Below are positions 49,975-58,013 of a stretch of 64,000 nucleotides of DNA, piece after piece. Origin of the DNA: Campylobacter jejuni subsp. jejuni 414 (GTDB taxonomy: Bacteria > Campylobacterota > Campylobacteria > Campylobacterales > Campylobacteraceae). The position numbers and the translations under genes were made by a program. Where the stretch lies: assembly GCA_000163995.1 (NCBI GenBank), contig CM000855.1, positions 278,561 to 342,560 on the forward strand, written 5' to 3'. Below the pieces are notes generated by a model that did no database searches, was not told the DNA's origin, and saw only the letters and a list, made by a program, of their open reading frames with translations. Positions within the stretch are counted from its first letter, which is position 1, and each line of letters opens with the position of its first letter.

Positions 49975-50640
49975 TTAAGATGCGATATTGAATTTAATGT
50001 CGTTATTTTGTGAGTTTTGTTGATAAGTTTTGGCGACAAAATTTTTAAAATTTTTATCTGTTGTCTCTAAGCTATTTTCTGAATTTTTGTCATCTTTATC
50101 TTTGTTTTCTTCTTCTTTTTCTTTGGCTTCTTCAGCTTTAAGCTTCATTGCCTCAGCTTTTGCTTCAAATTCCATTTTTGCTGCATTTGCTGCAACTTTG
50201 TAATCTTGCGGACTAGGATTAGCAGGAGCCATAGCTGCTGCAGCAATTTGTCTTGCATTGGCTATAGTTTCTTCGGGGGTGTTTCCTTTTTGCATGCTGA
50301 TAGGAACTTCACCTGCTGTTGCGTACATTTGATTATCGGGGCCTCTTGTATAGCTAAAGCTTGCAGCACCTGCTAAACCACCACCCGCTGCTTGATGTGC
50401 GGCTTCATGGGCTTTTACATTTCTATCGATGCTTTGGAGTTCACGAACTTGTTGCACTTCTTTTTGGCTTAGCTCTACGCCATTAACCATTTGGGTTTGT
50501 TCACTATTTTTTTCTTTATCATCTTTATTTTCAGTGAGATTTTTATCATCTTTTTGGGTGGAATCAGATTGATTTGTTTTGTCAAAGGAAGAGTTGCTAG
50601 AGTAGTAATTATAAGAGTTATAACTTGATCTAATTTGCAT
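49975..50640 (-). CDS. SprA-related putative metalloprotease-like protein (Cj0418c-like)
   Basis: A 221-residue protein with a polar Ser/Asn/Asp start, then the conserved block VRELQSIDRNVKAHEAAHQAAGGG containing a zinc HEAAH motif (78-82). ASFSYTRGPDNQMYATAGEVPI and a helical Ala/Glu/Lys-rich tail follow. This block is shared by proteins annotated SprA-related, of unknown activity. It has no signal peptide. It diverges from the HIT gene. Confidence 0.8.
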   Translation of the reverse strand: MQIRSSYNSYNYYSSNSSFDKTNQSDSTQKDDKNLTENKDDKEKNSEQTQMVNGVELSQKEVQQVRELQSIDRNVKAHEAAHQAAGGGLAGAASFSYTRGPDNQMYATAGEVPISMQKGNTPEETIANARQIAAAAMAPANPSPQDYKVAANAAKMEFEAKAEAMKLKAEEAKEKEEENKDKDDKNSENSLETTDKNFKNFVAKTYQQNSQNNDIKFNIAS

Positions 50641-50745
50641 TTCCTGTCCTTAATTTAAATTTATTAAGAATTTTAACGCATTTTGACTTAAAAATTTAAT
50701 AAATTTTGTAAAATAATCACAAATACAATATTCAAAGGAATGTAA

Positions 50746-51117
50746 ATGATTTATGAAAATGATTTGATTTATATAGAAAAAGAAGAATCTCAAGTGCCTT
50801 GGATTAAAATTTTTACCAAAGAAATTTACAAGGAATTAAGTGATTGTCCTTTAAAGTTGCAAAAGGAGCTTTTTGAAAAAATTTTGCTTTGCGAAAAGGC
50901 TATGATAGAATTTTATAAACCCGAAAAGATTAATATAGCTTCTTTTGCAAATTATGTGCCAAGAGTGCATTTTCATATTATGTCAAGGTTTAAAGAAGAT
51001 GCGTTTTTTCCAGAGTGTATGTGGGGAAAACAGCAAAGAGAAGTGATAAAGCTTGATTTACCTCAATTTGAAGAATTTGTCAAATTTTTAAATACTAGAA
51101 TTTTTAATTTTTATTAA
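50746..51117 (+). CDS. HIT-family (histidine triad) protein (Cj0419-like)
   Basis: The 123 residues have the HIT fold elements MIYENDLIYIEKEESQVPW and INIASFANYVPRVHFHIMSRF. The triad reads R-V-H-F-H rather than H-x-H-x-H: the first His is Arg, while the central (nucleophile) and third His remain. HIT proteins hydrolyse nucleotide phosphoramidates or dinucleoside polyphosphates. It is a single gene with an AAAGGAATG start context. Confidence 0.85.
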   Translation: MIYENDLIYIEKEESQVPWIKIFTKEIYKELSDCPLKLQKELFEKILLCEKAMIEFYKPEKINIASFANYVPRVHFHIMSRFKEDAFFPECMWGKQQREVIKLDLPQFEEFVKFLNTRIFNFY

Positions 51118-51182
51118 TGCTTTATTATGTTTTATCTAATAAAATTTTTATTCATTCAAAATTACTATAAAAAAGGAAAAAA

Positions 51183-51755
51183 ATGAAAAAAATTTTATTA
51201 AGTTCATTGGTTGCAGTGTCTTTGTTAAGTACAGGCTTGTTTGCTAAAGAATATACTTTAGATAAGGCTCATACAGATGTAGGTTTTAAAATTAAACATT
51301 TACAAATTAGCAATGTAAAAGGAAATTTTAAAGATTATTTAGCGGTGGTTGATTTTGATCCTGCGAGTGCTGAGTTTAAAAAACTTGAAGCGACTATAAA
51401 AGTTGCATCTATAAATACAGAAAATCAAACAAGAGATAATCATTTGCAACAAGATGATTTTTTTAAAGCAAAAAAATATCCTGATATGACTTTTATAATG
51501 AAAAAATATGAAAAAATTGACAATGAAAAAGGTAAAATGACAGGAACTTTAACCATAGCCGGAGTTTCTAAAGATATCGTTTTAGATACTGAAATCGGTG
51601 GTATAGCTAAGGGTAAAGATGGAAAAGAAAAAGTAGGTTTTTCCTTAAATGGAAAAATCAAACGCTCTGATTTCAAATTTGCAACAAGTACTTCAACTAT
51701 TACTTTAAGTGATGATATTAATTTAAATATCGAAGTTGAAGCCAATGAAAAGTAA
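51183..51755 (+). CDS. Periplasmic YceI-family protein (Cj0420-like)
   Basis: A 190-residue exported protein with signal peptide MKKILLSSLVAVSLLSTGLFAK and the YceI lipocalin-like beta barrel (YTLDKAHTDVGFKIKHLQISNVKGNF, NHLQQDDFFKAKKYPDMTF, GTLTIAGVSKDIVLD, INLNIEVEANE). The family binds isoprenoid-type lipids such as polyprenyl chains. The C. jejuni protein has been reported in the secretome. The start follows AAAAAAGGAAAAAA. Confidence 0.92.
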   Translation: MKKILLSSLVAVSLLSTGLFAKEYTLDKAHTDVGFKIKHLQISNVKGNFKDYLAVVDFDPASAEFKKLEATIKVASINTENQTRDNHLQQDDFFKAKKYPDMTFIMKKYEKIDNEKGKMTGTLTIAGVSKDIVLDTEIGGIAKGKDGKEKVGFSLNGKIKRSDFKFATSTSTITLSDDINLNIEVEANEK

Positions 51756-51758
51756 TTT

Positions 51759-52721
51759 TTAGCCTAAGAGTTTTGTTCTTAGGCTTTGTAAATTTTTATC
51801 CAAATTTTCTTCACTTTCTTGCCAAATCAATTTAAAATCCGGTTTAAAATTTTCATTTTCTAAGCTAAATTCTGTATTTTTTAAAGTGGATTCTAAAAAA
51901 GCTAGATGATTTAAAGCTTGATTTTTATCATCAAAAATTAAAATAAAATCATTTTCTACGATGAAAATTTTTGCTCTAAAGCGTTTTAGAATTTTTGCAA
52001 TTTGTTTTAAAATGAGCTTAGTATAGCTTTTTTTAGTGTCTTTTAGTTCATTAAAATGAAGCAAAGCGATGGTATAGTCGTTTTTTCCTTTTACAAAGCG
52101 TGCAAGATTTTTTTCGTTGGGTAGTTTTGTTAAAGTGTCAAAAAAAGCTAATCTATAAGCGTGATTTAAAAGATAAAAACAAAAAATAAAACTTGCAAAT
52201 TCGAAGTATCTTATCCCCGCTCCTTCTTGAAATAAAAACTGAAAATATGCAGTAAAAAATGCGATAAGAAGATAATATTCTTTAGTTTTAAAGGTTTTAA
52301 TGAAAATAAGTATTAAGCCTATTAAAAAAAATAAAAATCCTAATTCACTTACAGGTTTAAAAAAATTTAATGTAATAAAATGAAATTCTAAACCAGCACT
52401 ATTAAAAGCAGTATTTTTGGGTAAAACTATACTTAAAATACCTATAAAAGCAAGGGTTGTGATTGAAGCGATATTTTTTTTATTTAAAATTAAAGCATGA
52501 TGCTTTCCAAGACAAAATAGAGTAAAAACCATAGGTAAAAACAAAGCTACAAATAAATTAGCTTGGAAAAAACTTGTATAAAAATAAGGTAATTTAGCCC
52601 CTAATAATACCAAAGTCAAAAAGAAAATTTTTGAATTTTTAAAATAAAAAGATAATACAAGAGCTGAAATTTCAAAAATAAAACTCAATGATATTAAAAA
52701 ATCTAATAAAAACATTATCAA
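51759..52721 (-). CDS. Membrane protein with a degenerate GGDEF domain (Cj0421c-like)
   Basis: The 320-residue protein has about seven membrane helices up to residue 190. A C-terminal segment, DTLTKLPNEKNLARFVKGKNDYTIALLHFNELK, follows the start of GGDEF domains (DxLTgLpN). Where the GGDEF loop should be, the sequence reads IVENDFILIFDDKNQ, so diguanylate cyclase activity is unlikely. It may be a sensor or a relic. It converges on the YceI gene with only three bases between the stops. Confidence 0.75.
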   Translation of the reverse strand: MIMFLLDFLISLSFIFEISALVLSFYFKNSKIFFLTLVLLGAKLPYFYTSFFQANLFVALFLPMVFTLFCLGKHHALILNKKNIASITTLAFIGILSIVLPKNTAFNSAGLEFHFITLNFFKPVSELGFLFFLIGLILIFIKTFKTKEYYLLIAFFTAYFQFLFQEGAGIRYFEFASFIFCFYLLNHAYRLAFFDTLTKLPNEKNLARFVKGKNDYTIALLHFNELKDTKKSYTKLILKQIAKILKRFRAKIFIVENDFILIFDDKNQALNHLAFLESTLKNTEFSLENENFKPDFKLIWQESEENLDKNLQSLRTKLLG

Positions 52722-52777
52722 ATCCTTGATTTTAATAAAAGTGATAAATTGTATAGAAAAAAGCTTAAAAGTCGGTT

Positions 52778-52974
52778 TTATTTAAATTTGGCGATTTCAT
52801 CTTGTATGGTTTTTCTATATGAAGTAATTTTTCGTGAGTTTTTTGCTATTTTCTAAAAGTTAAAGCCAAGCATAACAATGCGATATAAATTAGGTTTATA
52901 TTTTCTCCAATTATATAAAGTACTAGCATCAATATCTAGTTCGTATGCCATATCGCGTTTGCTTTTTTTGCCAT
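52778..52974 (-). pseudogene. Broken helix-turn-helix DNA-binding protein (Cj0422c-like)
   Basis: The minus strand carries ATGGC then an A7 tract. With eight A the frame would read KRDMAYELDIDASTLYNWRKYKPN, a small HTH protein. With seven A it stops within twelve codons. A TAG (52853-52855) also interrupts after MLGFNF, before the tail IQDEIAKFK. Two independent lesions make it a pseudogene. Confidence 0.7.
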
Positions 52975-53143
52975 TTTATACCTTAAAAATTTATCTTTTA
53001 GTGAAAATTTTACATTAAAGATTCTTTATTAAAAAAACTTGAAATATTCAATTTTTTATATAAAATATATTTACTATTTGAATATTAATTAAATTGCAAT
53101 GCGGAATAATTCGAGATATTTTTTAATTTTCAAGGAGAAGTTT

Positions 53144-53441
53144 ATGGATTTCAATTCGGTTCTTTTCAGTATTGGTGATAGATTGCCAAAAGATCCAATA
53201 TCTACTGTGATATTAGAAGAGAAATTTGATCGTTTAAGCGAAGATAAGCAAAAAGAGGTGGTAGCCAGCTTTAGTGTTTTGGGTAGGGACTTTTTGCTTG
53301 GTGAATTTGGAGTAGGGCGTTTTATGATAGGGATTTGTGCGTTTAGAGATTACAATTATAGATATGTTTTTAGCGGGTAAAAAATTAAGAAAACAAAATT
53401 TTGAAAAAGTTAACTTAATTATAGATGAGATAAAATCTTAG
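53144..53441 (+). pseudogene. Broken TM2-domain membrane protein (Cj0423-like)
   Basis: ATG 53144 follows AAGGAGAAG and begins MDFNSVLFSIGDRLPKDPIS. The TM2 core starts (LLGEFGVGRFMIG) but the second helix is missing. The natural C-terminus TIIDMFLAGKKLRKQN...IIDEIKS lies in another frame and ends at 53441. An internal deletion with a frame change is the simplest reading. TM2 proteins are small two-helix membrane proteins of unknown function. Confidence 0.7.
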
Positions 53442-53506
53442 CATTGTTATTTAGAAAGGAAAATATTCTTAATCTTAACAGTAGTTATATTTATTAAGGA
53501 GATGAA

Positions 53507-53765
53507 GTGAGTGAAAAATACGCACCTTTTGAAACAAAACCTATTTTGCTTTATGAGAAAGATACTTTTAAAATTGTTGAAAAGCATATACAAGTAAAGA
53601 TGAAAAATTTTGTATAGGTTTAAAATCAAATGGTTTTCTAAATAAATTCTTATCTTAATATTTCCACCATAGCTTGGTTTTGATTTATTGAGAAATCTCT
53701 TAGGTCAAGATGGTGCTAAAAATGATAAAATCATACAATTTATTAAAACAATAATGGAGAAATAA
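53507..53765 (+). pseudogene. Broken small acidic protein gene (Cj0424-like)
   Basis: GTG 53507 after AAGGAG starts MSEKYAPFETKPILLYEKDT and stops at 53617. Further protein-like pieces follow in other frames, SKDEKFCIGLKSNGFLNKF and LLRNLLGQDGAKNDKIIQF to the TAA at 53763-53765, which shares its last base with the next start. I recall the reference ortholog only as an acidic periplasmic protein. Confidence 0.55.
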
Positions 53766-54015
53766 TGAAAAATATTTTATTAAGCTTAATGTTGGTTTTG
53801 TTATCGGGATACTTTAATGATAAGCCAAAATGCGATGATGATGAATGGGTTTATTTCGAGTACGGCTTAAATGAGCAGTCTTTAAGGCCACATTTTAAAT
53901 TTTGCTTGATTTAAAAGATTATGTTAATGAAGTGGTTTATACTTCTTTTGAAAGTTTTATAACTAAAGATAGCAATGATAAAAAACAAGTTTTTGTAGAA
54001 CTTTTGGATTATTAG
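53765..54015 (+). pseudogene. Broken small exported protein gene (Cj0425-like)
   Basis: ATG 53765 gives a signal-like MKNILLSLMLVLLSGYFND, then CDDDEWVYFEYGLNEQSLRP, and stops after 49 residues. The continuing sequence LDLKDYVNEVVYTSFESFIT to LLDY (stop 54015) is in another frame. The position where a lipobox Cys would be expected (LLSG-C) is Tyr, which may be a second lesion. Function unknown. Confidence 0.6.
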
Positions 54016-54117
54016 TTTATTTTCATTGTCTATTGAAATTTATACTCAATTAATTTCAAGTCTTTTTTTGCTACAATTTATTAAAAATTTTTATAAGTAA
54101 AAAATTTAAGGAAAATC

Positions 54118-55695
54118 ATGGTTGAAGTAAAAAATCTTACTATGCGTTTTGCAAATCAGCTTTTATTTGAAAATGTTAATTTAAAACTTGTTCGAGGACA
54201 AAGATACGGACTTATTGGTGCTAATGGTGCGGGAAAATCGACTTTTTTGAAAATTCTTTCAGGAGAAATTGAGTCAAGTAGTGGTGAAATAGTATTTGAT
54301 GAAGGCTTGAAAATCGCAGTTTTAGGACAGGATCAATTTGCTTTTGAAAACTACACCATCAAAGATGCAGTGATGTGTGCAAATAAGCGTTTATATGAGG
54401 CCTTAAAAGAAAAAGAAAAGCTTTATATGAGCGAGGAATTTACTGATGAGATCAATGAACGCTTAGGTGAGCTTGAGATAATAACGGCCGAAGAAGATCC
54501 AAATTATGATTGTGAAACACGTTGTGAAAAAATTTTAAGTTCTTTAAAGATTAAAGATTTTGATGCTTTAATGAGCACCTTGCAAAGTGCGGATAAATTT
54601 AAAGTTTTGTTAGCTCAAGTTTTGTTTTTGGGTGCGGATGTGCTTTTTTTAGATGAGCCTACAAACAACCTTGATTTAGAGGCGATTTCTTGGCTTGAAA
54701 ATGAACTTTTAAGACATGAAGGAACTTTAGTTGTCATCTCTCACGATAGACATTTTTTAAATAAAATTTGCACAAGAATTTTAGATGTGGATTTTAAACA
54801 AATTCGTGATTTTGCGGGAAATTACGATGATTGGTATATGGCTTCAACGCTTTTGGCAAAACAAGCTGAGCTTAAACGCGATAAAACCTTAAAAGAAAGA
54901 GAAGAATTAGAAAATTTCATTCGCCGTTTTAGCGCAAATGCTTCTAAGGCAAAACAAGCCACAAGCCGTGCTAAGGCGCTTGAAAAACTAGAGCTTGAAG
55001 AGATTAAAATTTCAAGCCGTAGAGATCCTAGTATAGTGTTTAGAACCAATCGTGAGATAGGCAATGAAGTTTTAGAATTTAAAGGTATTAGCAAGGCTTA
55101 TGATAAACAATTGTTTTCAAACTTGGAGCTAAAAATAGAAAAAAATGATAAAATCGCTTTGATTGGGGCAAATGGTGTGGGCAAAAGTACTTTGGCAAAA
55201 ATCATCGCCCATGCTATAAGTCCAGATAGTGGATCTATACATCTTGGGGCAACTATAGAGCTTGGATATTTTCCTCAAGATACAAGTAATTTAATTTGTG
55301 AAAATTTGAAACTTTATGAATGGCTGATGAGTGAAAAATTTAAAGATCTAGATGAAATCCGCAAGTGTTTAGGTAGAATGCTTTTTAGTGGCAGCGATCA
55401 AGAAAAAATGGCAGCAAGTTTAAGTGGGGGTGAAAAACATCGTTTAATGCTTTCTCGTTTAATGCTAGAGCGTCCGAATTTCTTGCTTTTAGACGAACCT
55501 GATAACCATTTAGATCTTGAAAGTATTATTGCATTAGGTGAAGCTTTGTATAATTTCAAAGGTGTAGTGCTTTGTATCAGCCACGATAGAGAGTTAGTTT
55601 CTGCTTTTGCTAATAGAATTTGGTGTTTGAAAAATGGTAAGCTTACAGATTTTCGTGGAACTTATCAAGAATTTTTAGGAGAAAATGATGGCTAA
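54118..55695 (+). CDS. ABC-F family ATPase, YbiT-like (Cj0426-like)
   Basis: A soluble protein of 525 residues with two ABC cassettes and no membrane segment, as in ABC-F translation factors. Walker A motifs are GANGAGKST (about 34) and GANGVGKST. The second signature is LSGGEKHRLML with LLDEPDNHLDLES. The first signature is degenerate (LQSADKFKVLLAQ), as is common in the YbiT group. The P-site interaction linker (about 240-300, Arg/Lys/Glu rich) is present. Such proteins resolve stalled or drug-bound ribosomes. The start is the ATG after AAGGAAAATC. Confidence 0.9.
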   Translation: MVEVKNLTMRFANQLLFENVNLKLVRGQRYGLIGANGAGKSTFLKILSGEIESSSGEIVFDEGLKIAVLGQDQFAFENYTIKDAVMCANKRLYEALKEKEKLYMSEEFTDEINERLGELEIITAEEDPNYDCETRCEKILSSLKIKDFDALMSTLQSADKFKVLLAQVLFLGADVLFLDEPTNNLDLEAISWLENELLRHEGTLVVISHDRHFLNKICTRILDVDFKQIRDFAGNYDDWYMASTLLAKQAELKRDKTLKEREELENFIRRFSANASKAKQATSRAKALEKLELEEIKISSRRDPSIVFRTNREIGNEVLEFKGISKAYDKQLFSNLELKIEKNDKIALIGANGVGKSTLAKIIAHAISPDSGSIHLGATIELGYFPQDTSNLICENLKLYEWLMSEKFKDLDEIRKCLGRMLFSGSDQEKMAASLSGGEKHRLMLSRLMLERPNFLLLDEPDNHLDLESIIALGEALYNFKGVVLCISHDRELVSAFANRIWCLKNGKLTDFRGTYQEFLGENDG

Positions 55696-56020
55696 ATTTA
55701 GAATTCAATACAGCGCAGGTTTTGGACACTATACACAAAATCATAAAGGTTTTGGACCTACGATTTACATAGAAGAAGTGGTGGAATTTGATAATGGCAA
55801 GGACTATTTTGACTATATAGATTTTTATAAAACTTATTCAAAAAGTGATGACACTTATTTTCATATTAGTTTTTTAGAAGATAGGCCTTTAAGCGATAAA
55901 GAAATTATTATTCGCAATGAATACCGAAAAATGCGTGATGAAAACTGTAAAAAAGCCAAGGAAGAATTTATAGCTAACAATGAGCTTGATATAGAGCATT
56001 TGCCTACTCATCATGATTGA
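55685..56020 (+). CDS. Conserved hypothetical protein (Cj0427-like)
   Basis: A 111-residue soluble protein rich in Tyr, Asp and Lys (FRIQYSAGFGHYTQNHKGFGPTIYIEEVVEFDNG). The frame overlaps the end of the ABC-F gene by 11 bases; the second of two adjacent ATG codons (55688) is equally possible as start. I recognise no domain. Coupling suggests a shared transcript with the ATPase. Confidence 0.75.
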   Translation: MMAKFRIQYSAGFGHYTQNHKGFGPTIYIEEVVEFDNGKDYFDYIDFYKTYSKSDDTYFHISFLEDRPLSDKEIIIRNEYRKMRDENCKKAKEEFIANNELDIEHLPTHHD

Positions 56021-56044
56021 AAAACATTAATTTTACACAAAAAA

Positions 56045-56058
56045 GGAACACTTTTTGC
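56045..56058 (+). promoter_or_regulatory. Putative sigma54 promoter
   Basis: GGAACACTTTTTGC has the invariant GG and GC at the -24/-12 spacing (12 bases apart) of RpoN promoters (Campylobacter form GGAA-N-TTGCTT). It lies about 37 bases upstream of the 56095 ATG. Confidence 0.75.
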
Positions 56059-56094
56059 TTGTATAGTTTTTACATATTTTGAAAGGAGAAAACT

Positions 56095-56472
56095 ATGCAG
56101 GTAAATTATAGAATGATTAGCTCGTATGAATACGATGCTATTAGTGGTCAGTATAAACAGGTCGGTAAACAGGTTGAAGACTATTCTTCATCTGGAGATT
56201 CTGATTTTATGGATATGTTAAATAAGGTGGATGAGAAGTCAAGTAAAGATGCTTTAAATTCTACTAGTAGTTTTCAAAGTAATACACAAAATTCAAACTT
56301 AAGCAATTATGCTCAAATGTCAAATATTTATGCTTATCGTTTTAGACAAGATGAGAGTGAATTGTCTATGAGAGCTAAAAGTGCTAGCGTTCATAATGAT
56401 CTTACACAACAAGGTGTAAATGAACAAAACAAGAATAATACTTTGCTAAATGATTTGTTGAATGCAATTTAA
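56095..56472 (+). CDS. Sigma54-regulated small protein, probably flagellar regulon (Cj0428-like)
   Basis: The 125 residues are polar and rich in Ser, Asn, Gln and Tyr (MQVNYRMISSYEYDAISGQYKQVG...), with no signal peptide or membrane helix. The N-terminus resembles that of flagellar type III secretion clients. A good RpoN promoter in front, AAAGGAGAAAA as ribosome-binding site and a strong terminator behind make it a monocistronic gene of the RpoN (hook/basal body) class. The function is unknown. Confidence 0.8.
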   Translation: MQVNYRMISSYEYDAISGQYKQVGKQVEDYSSSGDSDFMDMLNKVDEKSSKDALNSTSSFQSNTQNSNLSNYAQMSNIYAYRFRQDESELSMRAKSASVHNDLTQQGVNEQNKNNTLLNDLLNAI

Positions 56473-56474
56473 TC

Positions 56475-56500
56475 AAAAGCTCCATTTTGGAGCTTTTATA
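56475..56500. terminator. Bidirectional terminator between the sigma54 gene and yigZ
   Basis: AAAAGCTCC / GGAGCTTTT forms a nine-base perfect stem with a five-base loop. T-runs lie at both ends between convergent genes. Confidence 0.92.
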
Positions 56501-56513
56501 TGCTTGCAAGAAT

Positions 56514-57098
56514 TTATAATTTCTCTATTTCAAAAGGTGCAAAATTTTTACAAAAAATTTCAAATTCTTGCTCCTCTTTTTCGTTTAATTTGATATGTAA
56601 TATAGCTTTGCAATTTTTAAAATCTTTTGCGAAAACAAAAAAGTGGGTTTTTAAAAAATGTTCAAAACGATTTAAATTTTTTAATTCAATAGCAATAGTT
56701 ATGCTTTTTTTAAATTCAAATGAAAGTAAAACAGAATTGTTAATCACAGTATTTGCCGCATCACTATAAGCTTTTACAAGTCCTCCTGTACCAAGTTTTA
56801 TACCGCCAAAATATCTTACAGTGATTAAAGCCGCATTGATAAGATCATAGCCCCTTAGAACGTTTAAAGTTGGCATTCCAGAAGTTCCTTTAGGCTCTCC
56901 ATCATCGCTTTTATCTTCTACAATTTGATTAAAATCATTTAAAACACGATAAGCATAGACAAAATGAACGGCTTTTGGATGCTCTTTTTTTAGCGTTTCT
57001 ATTAAAAATTTAAAATCTTTAAAAGGGCAAAGAAAAGATAAGAAAGTAGATTTTTTAATATCGATTTGTGTTTGAAAAATTTGATCAATAGTTTGCAT
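56514..57098 (-). CDS. YigZ/IMPACT family protein (UPF0029, Cj0429c-like)
   Basis: The 194 residues show the family blocks KKSTFLSFLCPFKDF, HFVYAYRVLNDFNQIVEDKSDDGEPKGTSGMP and VRYFGGIKLGTGGLVKAYSDAA. IMPACT/YigZ proteins are linked to translation regulation, but the bacterial role is unclear. In the reference strain, as I recall, the membrane protein Cj0430 comes next; here the tcu cassette lies between. Confidence 0.9.
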   Translation of the reverse strand: MQTIDQIFQTQIDIKKSTFLSFLCPFKDFKFLIETLKKEHPKAVHFVYAYRVLNDFNQIVEDKSDDGEPKGTSGMPTLNVLRGYDLINAALITVRYFGGIKLGTGGLVKAYSDAANTVINNSVLLSFEFKKSITIAIELKNLNRFEHFLKTHFFVFAKDFKNCKAILHIKLNEKEEQEFEIFCKNFAPFEIEKL

Positions 57099-57167
57099 TT
57101 TTGCCTTTTTTTGTTTAAAATTATACTTATAAAAACTAAAATCAATTTAAGCCTTAGGGGTTATAAT

Positions 57168-57812
57168 ATGCCAAAAAAAAATCAAAAAATTTCGAGTGAT
57201 AGAATTTATGATTTTATTATCAAATCTATTAAAGATGGAAAATTAAAACCTAATGATAGAGTTAAAGAACAAGATTTGGTAGAACAAACAGGACTTAGCA
57301 GAACTCCCATAAGAGAAGCTTTGGGATTGTTGCAAAATGATGGAATTTTGGTGCAAGATGGTAAAAATGGACTTATTGTTGCAGGACTTGATTTGATTTC
57401 TATTACGAAGCTTTATGAGATCAGAGAATTGTTAGAGGGTGAAGCTGCTAAACTTGCGGCATTACACGCTTCTATGGCCGAAATTGAAATTTTGGTTAAT
57501 ATTTTAAAAGTTCAGAAAAATATTAAAGAGCTTAATGAACTTAGGGCTAGTAATATTTTATTTCATCAGACTTTGTATCGTTGCTCAGGAAATCATTATC
57601 TTTTTAAAATTATGGAAAATTTGGATCGTTCTTTATTGCTTCTTGGTGATAGTATTTTAGCCAAGGAAAATCGTCCTAAAGAAGCTTACGAGGAGCATTT
57701 AGCTGTTGTTAATGCTATTAAAGAGAGAAATGCTATAGAGGCAGAAAGATTAGCAAAATTTCATATTCAACAAGCTTATAAAATTCGTTTAGATAATATA
57801 CTTAAAAAATAA
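57168..57812 (+). CDS. GntR-family (FadR subfamily) transcriptional regulator of the tcu locus
   Basis: This 214-residue regulator has an N-terminal winged helix (SSDRIYDFIIKSIKDGKLKPNDRVKEQDLVEQTGLSRTPIREALGLL) and a C-terminal all-helical FCD ligand domain (ITKLYEIRELLEGEAAKLAA, HQTLYRCSGNHYL, EEHLAVVNAIKERNAIEAERL with metal-binding His residues). I start at ATG 57168 after TTAGGGG. The Salmonella tcu regulator is of LysR type, so this would be a non-homologous replacement. It is the only intact gene of the cassette besides tcuA. Confidence 0.85.
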   Translation: MPKKNQKISSDRIYDFIIKSIKDGKLKPNDRVKEQDLVEQTGLSRTPIREALGLLQNDGILVQDGKNGLIVAGLDLISITKLYEIRELLEGEAAKLAALHASMAEIEILVNILKVQKNIKELNELRASNILFHQTLYRCSGNHYLFKIMENLDRSLLLLGDSILAKENRPKEAYEEHLAVVNAIKERNAIEAERLAKFHIQQAYKIRLDNILKK

Positions 57813-57956
57813 TTTACTATTCTTAATTTTTAAATCTACTAATTAAAAATACACAGATATTAACACTTGCAATCCAAATAAAAAATATTAATTTTTTATT
57901 TCAACTTTCTGTGTAGTTTTGTAACTTAAAAAATACTTTTGAATACAAAAAAATAC

Positions 57957-57979
57957 TTTAGGACCAAAAAATTCCTAAA
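57957..57979. promoter_or_regulatory. Inverted repeat over the tcuC -35 region, candidate operator
   Basis: TTTAGGA and TCCTAAA flank a nine-base AT-rich spacer. The repeat ends eight bases before the -10 box at 57987, where a repressor would block polymerase. Two copies of AAAATACTTT also occur just upstream. Binding by the adjacent GntR regulator is inference. Confidence 0.4.
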
Positions 57980-57986
57980 ACTAGTT

Positions 57987-57992
57987 TATAAT
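57987..57992 (+). promoter_or_regulatory. Putative -10 box for tcuC
   Basis: TATAAT 22 bases upstream of the tcuC ATG; the AAAGGAGGC ribosome-binding site falls between. Confidence 0.5.
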
Positions 57993-58013
57993 GAAAATAA
58001 AAAAGGAGGCTAT

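Noticed and set aside
57820..58013. CRISPR-like or direct-repeat array from the repeated AAAATACTTT motif
   Set aside because: Only two imperfect copies at short spacing; more likely promoter-region repeats.
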